A stretch of 64,000 nucleotides of DNA, from assembly GCA_938034875.1 (NCBI GenBank), contig CALHND010000019.1, positions 62,001 through 126,000 of the forward strand, given 5' to 3'. Below are positions 32,234-41,607 of this stretch, piece by piece. This stretch comes from an uncultured Clostridia bacterium (GTDB taxonomy: Bacteria; Bacillota; Clostridia; Oscillospirales; Acutalibacteraceae). A program made the position numbers and the translations under genes. The notes under the pieces are model-generated. The model saw only the letters and a program-made list of their open reading frames with translations, searched no databases and was not told the origin of the DNA. Position 1 is the first letter of the stretch. Every line of letters begins with the position of its first letter.

Positions 32234-32755
32234 ATTAGCAGTAAAGAACTAGCAATCAATGAACAAATCATTGACAAAGAGATAAGAGTTGTCGGAGAAG
32301 ATGGCTCACAGCTTGGCATCATGAGTGCCAGAGATGCTCAGAGACTTGCAAACGAAAAGGAGCTCGATTTAGTAAAAATTGCTCCGCAGGCAGTACCGCC
32401 CGTGTGCAAGATTATGAACTATGGAAAATATCGCTTTGAACAGGCAAAAAGAGACAAGGAAGCAAAGAAAAATCAACACATTGTTGAAATTAAGGAAATT
32501 CGTCTTTCGCTTAATATCGACATACACGATTTTGAAACAAAGGCTAATCAGGCTATAAAATTCCTTAAAGCCGGCAACAAAATCAAGGCTTCTATTCGTT
32601 TCCGCGGTAGAGAAATGGGACATCAGAAAATTGGTCTCGATAATATGAATCGCTTTGCCGAATACTGCTCGGAGTATGGCAACATAGAAAAACCTGCCAA
32701 ACTGGATGGCAGAAACATGTTTATGTTCCTGTCGCCTAAGACTATCGAAAAATAA
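32234..32755 (+). CDS. infC: translation initiation factor IF-3, apparent AUU start
   Basis: 173 residues from ATT 32234. No ATG or GTG gives the expected N-terminus: the frame contains TTG 32216 and GTG 32222, but these overlap or touch the ribosome-binding GGAGG at 32218-32222, whereas ATT 32234 follows it by 11 bases and gives the usual family start (x-SSKELAINEQI). AUU starts on infC are the known basis of IF-3 autoregulation, since IF-3 discriminates against them. The N-domain, the linker (KDKEAKKNQH) and the C-domain (RFRGREMGHQ) are complete. Confidence 0.9.
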   Translation: MSSKELAINEQIIDKEIRVVGEDGSQLGIMSARDAQRLANEKELDLVKIAPQAVPPVCKIMNYGKYRFEQAKRDKEAKKNQHIVEIKEIRLSLNIDIHDFETKANQAIKFLKAGNKIKASIRFRGREMGHQKIGLDNMNRFAEYCSEYGNIEKPAKLDGRNMFMFLSPKTIEK

Positions 32756-32787
32756 TCTTTTTTATAATCAACAAGGAGGACTAAACA

Positions 32788-32985
32788 ATGCCTAAGATCA
32801 AAACGCACACTGGAGCTAAAAAGCGTTTTAAGCTCACCAAAAACGGTAAGGTAAAGCGTGCTCACGCATTTAAATCACACATTCTTAACAAGAAGACCAC
32901 AAAGCGCAAGAGAAATCTTCGTAAGATGGTTACTGCAGATAAGACAAACACAGCGCAGATTAAGCGCCTGATTCCGTATAAATAA
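32788..32985 (+). CDS. rpmI: 50S ribosomal protein L35
   Basis: 65 residues, strongly basic, with the family start MPKIKTHTGAKKRFK and the end LIPYK. AAGGAGG lies upstream of the ATG. It is the middle gene of the infC-rpmI-rplT operon. Confidence 0.96.
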   Translation: MPKIKTHTGAKKRFKLTKNGKVKRAHAFKSHILNKKTTKRKRNLRKMVTADKTNTAQIKRLIPYK

Positions 32986-33025
32986 AAAGATGGCCGTATG
33001 GCATATAAATTTGGAGGTATTATAA

Positions 33026-33385
33026 ATGGCTCGTGTTAAAGGCGCTATGATGACGCGCAAAAGAAGAAAGAAGACTTTAAAACTCGCTAAGGGTTATTTT
33101 GGTGCAAAATCTAAACTTTTCAAAACCGCTAAAGAAGCTGTAATGAAGTCAGGCAATTATGCCTATATTGGCCGCAAGCAAAAAAAGCGTGATTTCCGCC
33201 GTCTGTGGATCACTCGAATTTCTGCTGCTGCAAAAATTAACGGTATGAATTACTCTACATTCATGAACGGACTTAAGAAGGCTGGTATTGAAATCAACCG
33301 CAAAATGCTTGCCGACATCGCTGTCAGTGATGCCGCAGGATTTGCTACACTTGCACAGTCTGCAAAGGACGCACTTGCAAAATAA
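33026..33385 (+). CDS. rplT: 50S ribosomal protein L20
   Basis: 119 residues, normal length. It begins MARVKGAMMTRKRRKK with the extended basic tail, followed by GYFGAKSKLF and the globular C-terminus (WITRISAAAK, NGMNYSTFMNGL). It is needed early in 50S assembly and is the likely effector of the operon leader. GGAGG lies upstream of the ATG. Confidence 0.96.
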   Translation: MARVKGAMMTRKRRKKTLKLAKGYFGAKSKLFKTAKEAVMKSGNYAYIGRKQKKRDFRRLWITRISAAAKINGMNYSTFMNGLKKAGIEINRKMLADIAVSDAAGFATLAQSAKDALAK

Positions 33386-33390
33386 TTTAG

Positions 33391-33420
33391 AACACGCTCG
33401 ATAAACTCGGGCGTGTTTTG
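33391..33420 (+). terminator. terminator of the infC operon
   Basis: AACACGC and GCGTGTT pair, with an inner CG/CG step, followed by TTTG. The T tract is short, so some read-through into the methylase is possible. Confidence 0.65.
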
Positions 33421-33458
33421 CTCAATATAAAAGTGTTTTTTGCAAAGGAGGACAAGAC

Positions 33459-34250
33459 ATGTTTGATATGATTTCAAGCCGAGATAACCAAAAAATAAAG
33501 GATACAGCGAAACTTATTTCATCGGCAAAATATCGCCGTGAAAAAGGTCTTTTTGTGCTTGAAGGCGTTCGTCTTTGCTGTGACGCTGCACAGTGCGGCA
33601 TTACAGTTTGCACGCTTTTTGTTACAGATGACGCACTCTCCCGATATGAAGATAAAGTTGCTTTGATTAGCGATGTCTCAAAAGAAACTTACATAGTGTC
33701 CAACGAGGCCTTTGAAAAAATATCCGAAACAGTTTCTCCTCAGGGCGTATTAGCTGTTTGCAAAACTCCTGATATTGAGCAAAACACGAATACTATTATT
33801 TCATCGGGCAGATACATAGCCTGCGAAAATGTTTCAGACCCATCAAACCTTGGAGCAATTTCACGAACGGCCGAAGCGCTTGGCGTCAGTGGAATGATTC
33901 TTATTGGTAATTGTTGCGATCCATTTGGACCAAAGGCACAGCGAGCAGCTATGGGGTCACTGCTAAGGCTGCCTTTATACCGATTTACTGACATAAAAGC
34001 AGCTTATGAATTTTTACATGAACGTAATATATTTTTATATGCGTCTGTTGTTGACAGCACCGCTAAAAAGGTTACAGATGTCACATTTACAGACGGCTGT
34101 TCAGTTGTTATTGGTAATGAAGGTAACGGTCTTTCCGATGATGCTAAGTTAATTTGCGATGAAAGAATAACCATTCCCATTACGGGCCGCGCTGAATCGT
34201 TTAATGCCGCTGCTGCGGCAGCGATTTTGCTGTGGGAACTGCTGAAATAG
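33459..34250 (+). CDS. TrmH/SpoU-family RNA 2'-O-methyltransferase
   Basis: 263 residues. An N-terminal substrate-binding domain (GLFVLEGVRLC, about 1-100) precedes a SPOUT knot domain with motif 1 NVSDPSNLGAISRTAEALG, motif 2 VVIGNEGNGLS and motif 3 ITGRAESFNAAAAAAILLWE. The last motif usually reads SLNVAVA; here the Ser and Val positions are changed. It methylates rRNA or tRNA ribose with S-adenosylmethionine; the exact nucleotide is unknown. GGAGG precedes the ATG. Confidence 0.88.
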   Translation: MFDMISSRDNQKIKDTAKLISSAKYRREKGLFVLEGVRLCCDAAQCGITVCTLFVTDDALSRYEDKVALISDVSKETYIVSNEAFEKISETVSPQGVLAVCKTPDIEQNTNTIISSGRYIACENVSDPSNLGAISRTAEALGVSGMILIGNCCDPFGPKAQRAAMGSLLRLPLYRFTDIKAAYEFLHERNIFLYASVVDSTAKKVTDVTFTDGCSVVIGNEGNGLSDDAKLICDERITIPITGRAESFNAAAAAAILLWELLK

Positions 34251-34257
34251 GTGACTT

Positions 34258-35484
34258 ATGAGAACAGATGTTTACTGGGTTTACCTTCAGGCGATAATAG
34301 GATTTGGCAGTAGAAAACTGCTTAAGATACTTGACTTATTTGGTACGGCAGAGAATTTTTATAATGCTTCATATGAATCAAAAGTCAAGTCAAAACTGTT
34401 TGTAAAACGAGAAATTGATAAAATAAGTACTTATGATATAAAATTAGCATATAAAATTATTGATAAGTGCGACAATTTAGGTTATAAAATAATTACGCCT
34501 GACAATCCTAATTATCCCACACGTTTAAAACATATCATTAATCCCCCGGCTGTGCTGTATGTTAAGGGAACGTTGCCCAATGTTGATGATGAGGTAATGA
34601 TCGCAGTGATTGGAGCGCGTAAAGCGTCAGAATACAGCCGTGCATTAGCTCGTGAGCTAAGTGAACGTCTTACACATGCGGGTGCATTAGTTGTCAGTGG
34701 AGGAGCCCTCGGCATTGATACATCGGCACATACGGGGGCACTTGCAGCAAAAGGTAAAACTGTCGCCGTACTTGGTTGTGGTCTAAATTACAACTATCTG
34801 GCAACAAATGAATTGTTGCGATTGGATATTGCCGATAATGGCGCACTCGTTTCTGAATATCCACCCGATTTTCCATCATTTGCAACAAATTTTCCAATTA
34901 GGAACCGCATTATATCAGGTCTTTGTCTTGGTACAGTTGTCATTGAGGCTGGCCGTAAAAGCGGTGCACTCATCACCGTAGACCATGCTTTAGAGCAGGG
35001 CAGAGACATATTTGTTATTCCCGGTGATATATCATCAGAACGGTATGTCGGGTCAAACCGACTTATTCGTGACGGTGCTAAAATCGTCACATCAGCTATG
35101 GATATTTTAGAGGAATACACTCACATTTACCCTCATCGAATAAACATAGCAGGATGCAGCGAAATGTTAAAGGGTGAAACATCTGAACAACCAATAATAA
35201 TTGATGATGAACCCAAAAAAGCAAAAACCACCACTGCTAATAAAAACACATTAAAACAGGAAAATGATATACCAGTAAAGTTTACACCAGATAAAACGGT
35301 TACAGATTTGTCCGCAGACGCAATGAATATGTATCTTTCTTTTGATAAGACTGTAATGCAGTTTGATGAACTTGTTGATACAAGCGGGCTTTCTGTCAGT
35401 CGTGCGCTTGCGGCTGCTACCGAGCTAGAAATAATGGGTGTAGCGGAGGCATTACCCGGAGGCAGATATAAAGTTAGTTTATAA
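34258..35484 (+). CDS. dprA: DNA processing protein DprA
   Basis: 408 residues. A helix-hairpin-helix-like N-terminus is followed by a Rossmann domain with GARKASEYSR, VSGGALGIDTSAHTGAL, VLGCGLNYNY, FPIRNRIISGL, VIEAGRKSGALIT and FVIPGD. A winged-helix C-terminal domain (about 345-408) comes last. It loads RecA on incoming single-stranded DNA in natural transformation. AGGTGAC precedes the ATG. It sits directly upstream of topA, a common order; comF is also present at 61.7 kb, but no DNA uptake machinery is in the window. Confidence 0.93.
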   Translation: MRTDVYWVYLQAIIGFGSRKLLKILDLFGTAENFYNASYESKVKSKLFVKREIDKISTYDIKLAYKIIDKCDNLGYKIITPDNPNYPTRLKHIINPPAVLYVKGTLPNVDDEVMIAVIGARKASEYSRALARELSERLTHAGALVVSGGALGIDTSAHTGALAAKGKTVAVLGCGLNYNYLATNELLRLDIADNGALVSEYPPDFPSFATNFPIRNRIISGLCLGTVVIEAGRKSGALITVDHALEQGRDIFVIPGDISSERYVGSNRLIRDGAKIVTSAMDILEEYTHIYPHRINIAGCSEMLKGETSEQPIIIDDEPKKAKTTTANKNTLKQENDIPVKFTPDKTVTDLSADAMNMYLSFDKTVMQFDELVDTSGLSVSRALAAATELEIMGVAEALPGGRYKVSL

Positions 35485-35515
35485 TGAAAGTTTATATATA
35501 CAAGGAGTATTTTAA

Positions 35516-37633
35516 ATGTCCAAATTAGTAATTGTTGAGTCACCTGCAAAGGCAAAAACAATAAAAAAATATCTCGGATCTGATTATGAAGTTGTTGCTT
35601 CAAACGGACATATTCGTGACCTTCCTAAGTCAAAAATAGGCATTGATGTTGATCATGGGTTTAAACCACAATATGTCAATATCGACAGTAAATCAGACCT
35701 TATAAAAAAACTCCAACAAAAAGCCGCCGAGTCAGACACTGTATTTCTTGCAACCGACCCGGACCGCGAGGGAGAGGCTATTTCATGGCATTTGGCACAG
35801 ATGTTGGCGCTTAATGTTGACAGTGAAAACCGTGTCACATTTAATGAAATTACTAAAACAGGTGTAAAAGATGGTATGGCTGCGCCACGCAAAATTGACA
35901 TCGACCTTGTCGATGCACAACAGGCGCGTCGCGTGCTCGACCGATTGGTTGGATACAAGCTCAGCCCATTTTTATGGAAAAAAGTTAGAAGAGGCTTATC
36001 AGCGGGACGCGTTCAGTCTGTTGCTGTTAAGATTATCGTTGATCGCGAAAGAGAAATCAGAGCGTTTGTACCTGAGGAATATTGGACGATTGATGCAAAG
36101 CTTAGCCCAAAGGGGGCAACAAAAGCTTTTGATTCAAAATTTTACGGCACTGAAAACGAAAAAATCAACATTACAAACGAACAGCAAGCAAACGAAATTT
36201 TCGAAAAGCTTAAGGATGCAGATTTCACAGTTTCAAGCATCAAAAATGGTGTAAGAACTCGTCGTCCTGCACCGCCGTTCATTACATCCACATTGCAACA
36301 GGAAGCATCTCGTAAGCTTGGATTTACAGCCCAGCGTACTATGAGAGCTGCCCAGACTTTGTATGAAGGTGTTGACGTTGCAGGCTTAGGTGCCACCGGT
36401 CTTATCACCTATATGCGTACCGATTCATTCCGTATTTCAGAAGAAGCACGCAACTCGGGAGAAAACTACATTCTCGATTCATACGGTGAGAAATACCTGC
36501 CTAAAAAGAGAACATACTATAAGTCAAAATCAAGTGCACAAGATGCACATGAAGCTATTCGTCCGACAATACCAGATTTAACACCCGAAAAAGTACAGAG
36601 CGCACTGACTTCTGACCAGTACAAGCTTTATAAGCTTATTTGGGAAAGATTTATTGCAAGTCTTATGTCACCTTGCCTGCAGGATACTGTTAATGTTGAT
36701 ATTAATGCCGGTGACTATCTGTTCAAATCGAGCGGTTATGTTGTTAAATTTGACGGCTTTACAGTACTTTATGAAGAAAGTAAAGACGAGGCAGAGGAGG
36801 ATAACAAGGCTTTGCCAAAGCTTGAAGAAGGTGAGATGCTGAAGCTCAAAAAGCTCACGCCAAATCAGCACTTTACACAGCCTCCAATGCGCTATACCGA
36901 AGCTTCCTTGATTAAGGAGCTTGAAGATAAAAAGATCGGCAGACCGAGTACCTATGCGCCAATTATTTCAACTGTTTTACAGCGTGAATATGTTGAACGC
37001 GAAAAAGGTAAAAAAACAATCATGCCAACACAGCTCGGCGAAGTTATTACTGGGCTGATGGAAGATAATTTTTCAAATATTATCGACTTGCAGTTCACAG
37101 CAAAAATGGAAGGCGAGCTTGATAGAATCGAAGCCGGAGACATTGAATGGGTAAGTGTTATTGATAATTTCTACGGTAAATTCAGCACAACACTTACAAA
37201 GGCCGAGAAAAAACTTGATGGTACAAAGATAAAGGTTCCCGATGTTGAATCGGATGTTGAATGCGACAAGTGCGGTCGTAAAATGGTTGTGAAATCGGGT
37301 CGTTTTGGCAAATTCCTTGCTTGTCCCGGATATCCCGACTGCAAAAACACTAAACCGATTACAAAGGAAATGCCGGGTAACTGTCCTAAATGCGGAGCTA
37401 AGATTTTACAGCTCAAATCCAAATCAGGCCATAAATTTTTTGGATGCGAAACAGGTAAATCGTGTGGCTTTATGACATGGGATGAACCGACTGCAGAAAT
37501 TTGCCCGAATTGTGGTAAGAGCCTCTTTAAAAAGAATGGAAAGCTTTATTGCGCATCTGAGGGCTGTGGCTATGAAAAAGCAAGTCAGCGCAGAGGGCGC
37601 AAGAACAAATCGGAAGAAAGCAATGAAGATTAA
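35516..37633 (+). CDS. topA: DNA topoisomerase I
   Basis: 705 residues, a type IA enzyme relaxing negative supercoils. A TOPRIM domain (KLVIVESPAKAKTIKKYL, DPDREGEA) is followed by the catalytic core with the active Tyr in GLITYMRTDS near 300. Three C-terminal zinc ribbons follow: CDKCGRKM ending CPGYPDC, then CPKCGAK ending in the SCGF region, then CPNCGKS. The last ribbon and the KNKSEESNED tail overlap the trmFO start by 11 bases. Confidence 0.96.
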   Translation: MSKLVIVESPAKAKTIKKYLGSDYEVVASNGHIRDLPKSKIGIDVDHGFKPQYVNIDSKSDLIKKLQQKAAESDTVFLATDPDREGEAISWHLAQMLALNVDSENRVTFNEITKTGVKDGMAAPRKIDIDLVDAQQARRVLDRLVGYKLSPFLWKKVRRGLSAGRVQSVAVKIIVDREREIRAFVPEEYWTIDAKLSPKGATKAFDSKFYGTENEKINITNEQQANEIFEKLKDADFTVSSIKNGVRTRRPAPPFITSTLQQEASRKLGFTAQRTMRAAQTLYEGVDVAGLGATGLITYMRTDSFRISEEARNSGENYILDSYGEKYLPKKRTYYKSKSSAQDAHEAIRPTIPDLTPEKVQSALTSDQYKLYKLIWERFIASLMSPCLQDTVNVDINAGDYLFKSSGYVVKFDGFTVLYEESKDEAEEDNKALPKLEEGEMLKLKKLTPNQHFTQPPMRYTEASLIKELEDKKIGRPSTYAPIISTVLQREYVEREKGKKTIMPTQLGEVITGLMEDNFSNIIDLQFTAKMEGELDRIEAGDIEWVSVIDNFYGKFSTTLTKAEKKLDGTKIKVPDVESDVECDKCGRKMVVKSGRFGKFLACPGYPDCKNTKPITKEMPGNCPKCGAKILQLKSKSGHKFFGCETGKSCGFMTWDEPTAEICPNCGKSLFKKNGKLYCASEGCGYEKASQRRGRKNKSEESNED

Positions 37634-38918
37634 GGTAATAGGGGCCGGGCTTGCCGGCTGTGAAGCTGCATATGCACTGGCAACCCGCGGCATAGAGGTT
37701 GACTTATACGAAATGAAGCCGGCTCGTCATTCGCCGGCACATCACAGCGATAACTTTGCTGAACTTGTTTGTTCAAATTCGCTGAAAGCATCTCGTCTTG
37801 ATTCGGCAGCAGGCCTGCTGAAAGAAGAAATGCGTCGGCTTGGTTCAGTTTGCATGAAAGCTGCTGAAACAACCGCAGTTGCTGCCGGTGGCGCACTTGC
37901 GGTTGACCGCGATTTGTTTTCGCAAACTGTTACTGACATTATAAAAAATCACCCTCTAATTAATGTAATAAACAGCGAGTTTTCTGAAATTAATACTGAC
38001 GAAATTACAATTATTTGTTCCGGTCCGTTAACCGATGGCGCGCTTGCTGAAAAAATAAGTCAACTTACCGGAAACGATAGCTTGAGCTTTTTTGATGCTG
38101 CAGCACCCATTGTATCAGCCGACAGCATTGATATGAGTCGTGCATTTTGTGCGTCACGATATGAACGCGGCGGCGACGATTATATCAATTGTCCGATGAA
38201 TAAGGCGGAATATGAAGAGTTCTATGAGGCGCTAATTACTGCTGAGCGTGCTCCACAAAAAGAATTTGATGTAAACGGTAGGGTTTATGAGGGCTGTATG
38301 CCAATTGAGGTTATGGCTTCTCGTGGAATGGATACCATGCGGTTCGGCCCGTTAAAACCCGTCGGTCTGCGTGATCCGTCAACAGGGCACAGACCTTGGG
38401 CAAATCTGCAGCTTAGACGAGAGAATGCCGAAGGGACCTTGTTTAACCTTGTAGGATTTCAGACTAATCTTAAATTTGGTGAACAAAAACGCGTTTTTTC
38501 CTTGATACCGGCTTTGCACGACGCAGAATTTGTCAGATATGGAGTTATGCATAGAAATTCGTTTATTAACTCACCTAAGTTGCTTAATAATGACTTATCT
38601 GTGAAAAAATATCCGAATGTATATTTTGCAGGACAAATTACAGGAGTCGAGGGATATATGGAATCCGCGTCTTCTGGGATTTTGGCGGGGATTAATGTGT
38701 TTCGTAGGTTAAACGGACAAGCTATGCTCGAATTGCCGAATTATACTATGATTGGTGCACTTATTGGTTATATTACCGATGAGAGCATTACTGATTTTCA
38801 GCCCATGGGCGCTAATTTCGGTGTTCTGCCTCCCATTGAACCGAAAATTAGAGACAAAAAAGAACGCTATGAGGCACTTTCTAATCGTGCAATAATGTGG
38901 TATAATAATATGAAATAA
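37623..38918 (+). CDS. trmFO: folate-dependent tRNA uracil-54 methyltransferase TrmFO
   Basis: 431 residues. FAD-binding GAGLAGCEAAYALA opens the protein; CSNSLKASRLDSAAGLLKEEM and CMPIEVMASRG carry the conserved Cys residues, and the end has GVEGYMESA and ANFGVLPP. It makes m5U54 in the T loop using methylenetetrahydrofolate. ATG 37623 lies inside the topA end with GGAAG upstream; longer in-frame extensions would only read topA sequence. Confidence 0.95.
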   Translation: MKIKVIGAGLAGCEAAYALATRGIEVDLYEMKPARHSPAHHSDNFAELVCSNSLKASRLDSAAGLLKEEMRRLGSVCMKAAETTAVAAGGALAVDRDLFSQTVTDIIKNHPLINVINSEFSEINTDEITIICSGPLTDGALAEKISQLTGNDSLSFFDAAAPIVSADSIDMSRAFCASRYERGGDDYINCPMNKAEYEEFYEALITAERAPQKEFDVNGRVYEGCMPIEVMASRGMDTMRFGPLKPVGLRDPSTGHRPWANLQLRRENAEGTLFNLVGFQTNLKFGEQKRVFSLIPALHDAEFVRYGVMHRNSFINSPKLLNNDLSVKKYPNVYFAGQITGVEGYMESASSGILAGINVFRRLNGQAMLELPNYTMIGALIGYITDESITDFQPMGANFGVLPPIEPKIRDKKERYEALSNRAIMWYNNMK

Positions 38919-38937
38919 ATTTGTAAGGGGCGGTAAT

Positions 38938-39954
38938 ATGAAAATTATTGTTGATGCATTTGGCGGAGATAACGCACCGCTTGAAATACTAAAAGGCTGT
39001 GAGATGGCCGTTAATGAAAACGGATATGAAATTTTGCTCACAGGTGATGAGGAAAAAATTAAAGCATGTGCGTCCGAAAATGGCATTTCATTAAAAAATA
39101 TGACCGTTTATAATGCCCCTGATGTTATTTCTATGGAAGATCACCCGGACTGCATTTTAAAAGATAAGTCTGACAGCTCAATGGCAGTGGGCATGCGTCT
39201 GCTTGCCACAGAAAAAGGCGATGCCTTTGTAACCGCAGGCAGTACAGGTGCCGCCGTAATTGGCTCAACTTTCATTGTAAAGCGCATAAAGGGTGTCAAG
39301 CGGGCGGCGCTTGCAACAATATTGCCGAACGACGACGGCGGAAACTTCATGGTTCTTGATGTAGGAGCAAATGTTGAGTGTCGACCCGAAGCGCTTACTC
39401 AGTTTGGAGTTATGGGATCAGAGTATATGAAAGCGTTTTTAGGCAATGATAATCCCCGAGTAGGACTGTTAAATGTAGGTACTGAAGATACTAAAGGCGG
39501 CGACTTACAAAAAGAAACATTTGCTTTGCTAAAACAAATGCCGATAAACTTTATCGGAAATGTTGAAGCGCGTGACATTATGTTTGGTGCGGCCGATGTT
39601 ATTGTGTGCGATGGTTTTTCAGGCAATGTTATGCTCAAATCAATTGAGGGCGTTGCACAATTTCTTATGAAAAATTTAAAAGATGTGTTTTATAAGAGTG
39701 CATTAACAAAGCTATGTGCTGCACCGCTAAAAAGCTCACTTGGTGAGTTCAAAAAAAAGCTTGATTATACTGAAATTGGTGGCGCTCCACTTATGGGTAT
39801 TTCTAAGCCCGTAATAAAGGCGCACGGCAATTCAAAGGCAAAGGCATTTAAAAATGCTGTAACCCAGGCCGCCGTATATGTACAGAGCGGCGCAATAGAT
39901 AAAATTTCAGAAGTAGTTAAAAAGGAGAAAAATAAAGATAATGAAGAGTCTTGA
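38938..39954 (+). CDS. plsX: phosphate acyltransferase PlsX
   Basis: 338 residues. It converts acyl-ACP to acyl phosphate for phospholipid synthesis. The opening MKIIVDAFGGDNAP, the segment VTAGSTGAAV, the loop VLDVGANVECRPE and GCDGFSGNV-like VCDGFSGNVMLK are all present. GGGGCGG precedes the ATG. In many Firmicutes fabD, fabG and acpP lie between plsX and rnc; here plsX overlaps rnc by 14 bases and acpP is absent. Confidence 0.95.
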   Translation: MKIIVDAFGGDNAPLEILKGCEMAVNENGYEILLTGDEEKIKACASENGISLKNMTVYNAPDVISMEDHPDCILKDKSDSSMAVGMRLLATEKGDAFVTAGSTGAAVIGSTFIVKRIKGVKRAALATILPNDDGGNFMVLDVGANVECRPEALTQFGVMGSEYMKAFLGNDNPRVGLLNVGTEDTKGGDLQKETFALLKQMPINFIGNVEARDIMFGAADVIVCDGFSGNVMLKSIEGVAQFLMKNLKDVFYKSALTKLCAAPLKSSLGEFKKKLDYTEIGGAPLMGISKPVIKAHGNSKAKAFKNAVTQAAVYVQSGAIDKISEVVKKEKNKDNEES

Positions 39955-40615
39955 GGAAAAAATTAAATATTCTTTCAAAGACAAGCAATTGCTGCACCGC
40001 GCACTTTCACATTCGTCTTATGCAAATGAAAATAAGCTTGGTGGCGGCTCCAACGAACGCCTCGAGTTTCTCGGTGACGCAGTTCTTTCAATTATCGTTT
40101 CTGAACATATTTTTAAAAATTACACCCACTTACCAGAGGGTGATTTAACAAAAATTCGTGCGTCTCTTGTTTGTGAAAAAGCACTTAGCGGATTTGCTCG
40201 CGAAATCGGTCTTGGTGAAGCATTACTTCTTGGAAAAGGAGAACAAAATAACGGCGGCCGTGAACGACCGTCTATTCTTTGTGATGCTTTTGAGTCGCTT
40301 CTCGCGGCTATTTATCTTGATGGCGGAATCGAACCTGTGTCAGACTTTGTGCTTTACTTTGTTGAGCGCGAACTTGCAAATCATAATCAAGGTGTATTCA
40401 TTGATTATAAAACTACTCTTCAGGAGGTTATTCAAAAAAATCCAGAAGAGCGCGTAGAATATGTGCTAATTGATGAATCAGGCCCCGACCACAATAAATC
40501 GTTTACTGTTGATGTAATGCTTAATTCGAACCGAATCGGTCGCGGTGTAGGTCGCAGCAAAAAAGAGGCTGAGCAGTTAGCTGCTAAGGAAGCGCTCGAG
40601 CTTATGGGCGAATAA
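39941..40615 (+). CDS. rnc: ribonuclease III
   Basis: 224 residues. The RNase III signature NERLEFLGDAVL is near residue 40, with the second catalytic Glu in CDAFESLLAAIYLD. A double-stranded RNA-binding domain (about 150-222) ends with KKEAEQLAAKEAL. It processes rRNA and other duplexes. AAGGAG lies 13 bases before the ATG, longer than usual, consistent with coupling to the overlapping plsX gene. Confidence 0.95.
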   Translation: MKSLEEKIKYSFKDKQLLHRALSHSSYANENKLGGGSNERLEFLGDAVLSIIVSEHIFKNYTHLPEGDLTKIRASLVCEKALSGFAREIGLGEALLLGKGEQNNGGRERPSILCDAFESLLAAIYLDGGIEPVSDFVLYFVERELANHNQGVFIDYKTTLQEVIQKNPEERVEYVLIDESGPDHNKSFTVDVMLNSNRIGRGVGRSKKEAEQLAAKEALELMGE

Positions 40616-40616
40616 C

Positions 40617-41606
40617 ATGGCTCACTCTAATATATCTATTTTCGTTCCGCATATAGGTTGTCCGTGTAAATGCAGCTTTTGTAATCAGTTTTCAATCACT
40701 GAACAAATATTAGTACCGCATAAAAGCGATATTGATATGTCTGTATTAACAGCGCTAGGTTCGAAAAAATACGAACCGCAAAATGGCGAGATAGCCTTTT
40801 TTGGTGGCAGTTTTACAGCCATTAATCGTGATTATATGACAGAATTACTCAGTGCGGCAAAGCGCCATATTGACCTTGGCCACGCAAAAGGGATTCGCAT
40901 ATCTACCAGACCTGATTGCATTAACGATGAAATACTGTGTACGCTTAAAAAATACGGAGTGACAGCCATAGAGCTTGGCGCACAGAGCATGCGCGACGAG
41001 GTTTTGACAGCAAACAACCGTGGTCACAGCTCATCTGATGTATATAAAGCCTCTGCTCTTATTAAAAAATATGGCTTTGAGCTTGGCTTGCAAATGATGA
41101 CCGGACTTTTTGGCGATGATGATGACGGAGCGATATATACTGCCAATGAATTTGTTAGTATTGCGCCCGAAACTGTACGAATTTATCCGACAATAGTGCT
41201 AAATAACACAGCGCTTGCTGAAATGTTTGAAAACGGTACATATAAACCGCAAACGGTTGACGATGCGGTATTGCTGTGTTCAAAATTATTGCCGATTTTT
41301 GAAAATGCAGGCATAAAAGTTATACGACTGGGCCTGCATAGTATTGATAAAAAACAATATGTAGCTGGGCCGTGGCACCCGGCATTTAGTGAACTTTGCG
41401 AGAATGCAATTTACAGAAATATTATTGAGCCGCAGCTTGTAAAAAAAGGCGATTATATTATTTATGTCGCGGATGGAGAGGTGTCTAAGGCTGTCGGACA
41501 GAATAAATCAAATATAATTTATTTTGAAGATTGCGGATATCGTTGCAAAATTAAAACAGACGATAGTTTGACGCCGCGAAATGTAAGAATTATAGGAAGT
41601 GAGTAA
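40617..41606 (+). CDS. radical SAM protein of the Elp3/YhcC-like group
   Basis: 329 residues. The cluster motif CPCKCSFC (C-x3-C-x2-C) binds 4Fe-4S near residue 17, followed by FFGGSFTAI, IRISTRPDC and AIELGAQSM, typical of the Elp3/B12-free subgroup of radical SAM enzymes. There is no acetyltransferase domain, so it is not full Elp3. It starts 2 bases after the rnc stop; a radical SAM gene between rnc and smc is common in Clostridia. Substrate unknown. Confidence 0.85.
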   Translation: MAHSNISIFVPHIGCPCKCSFCNQFSITEQILVPHKSDIDMSVLTALGSKKYEPQNGEIAFFGGSFTAINRDYMTELLSAAKRHIDLGHAKGIRISTRPDCINDEILCTLKKYGVTAIELGAQSMRDEVLTANNRGHSSSDVYKASALIKKYGFELGLQMMTGLFGDDDDGAIYTANEFVSIAPETVRIYPTIVLNNTALAEMFENGTYKPQTVDDAVLLCSKLLPIFENAGIKVIRLGLHSIDKKQYVAGPWHPAFSELCENAIYRNIIEPQLVKKGDYIIYVADGEVSKAVGQNKSNIIYFEDCGYRCKIKTDDSLTPRNVRIIGSE

Positions 41607-41607
41607 C

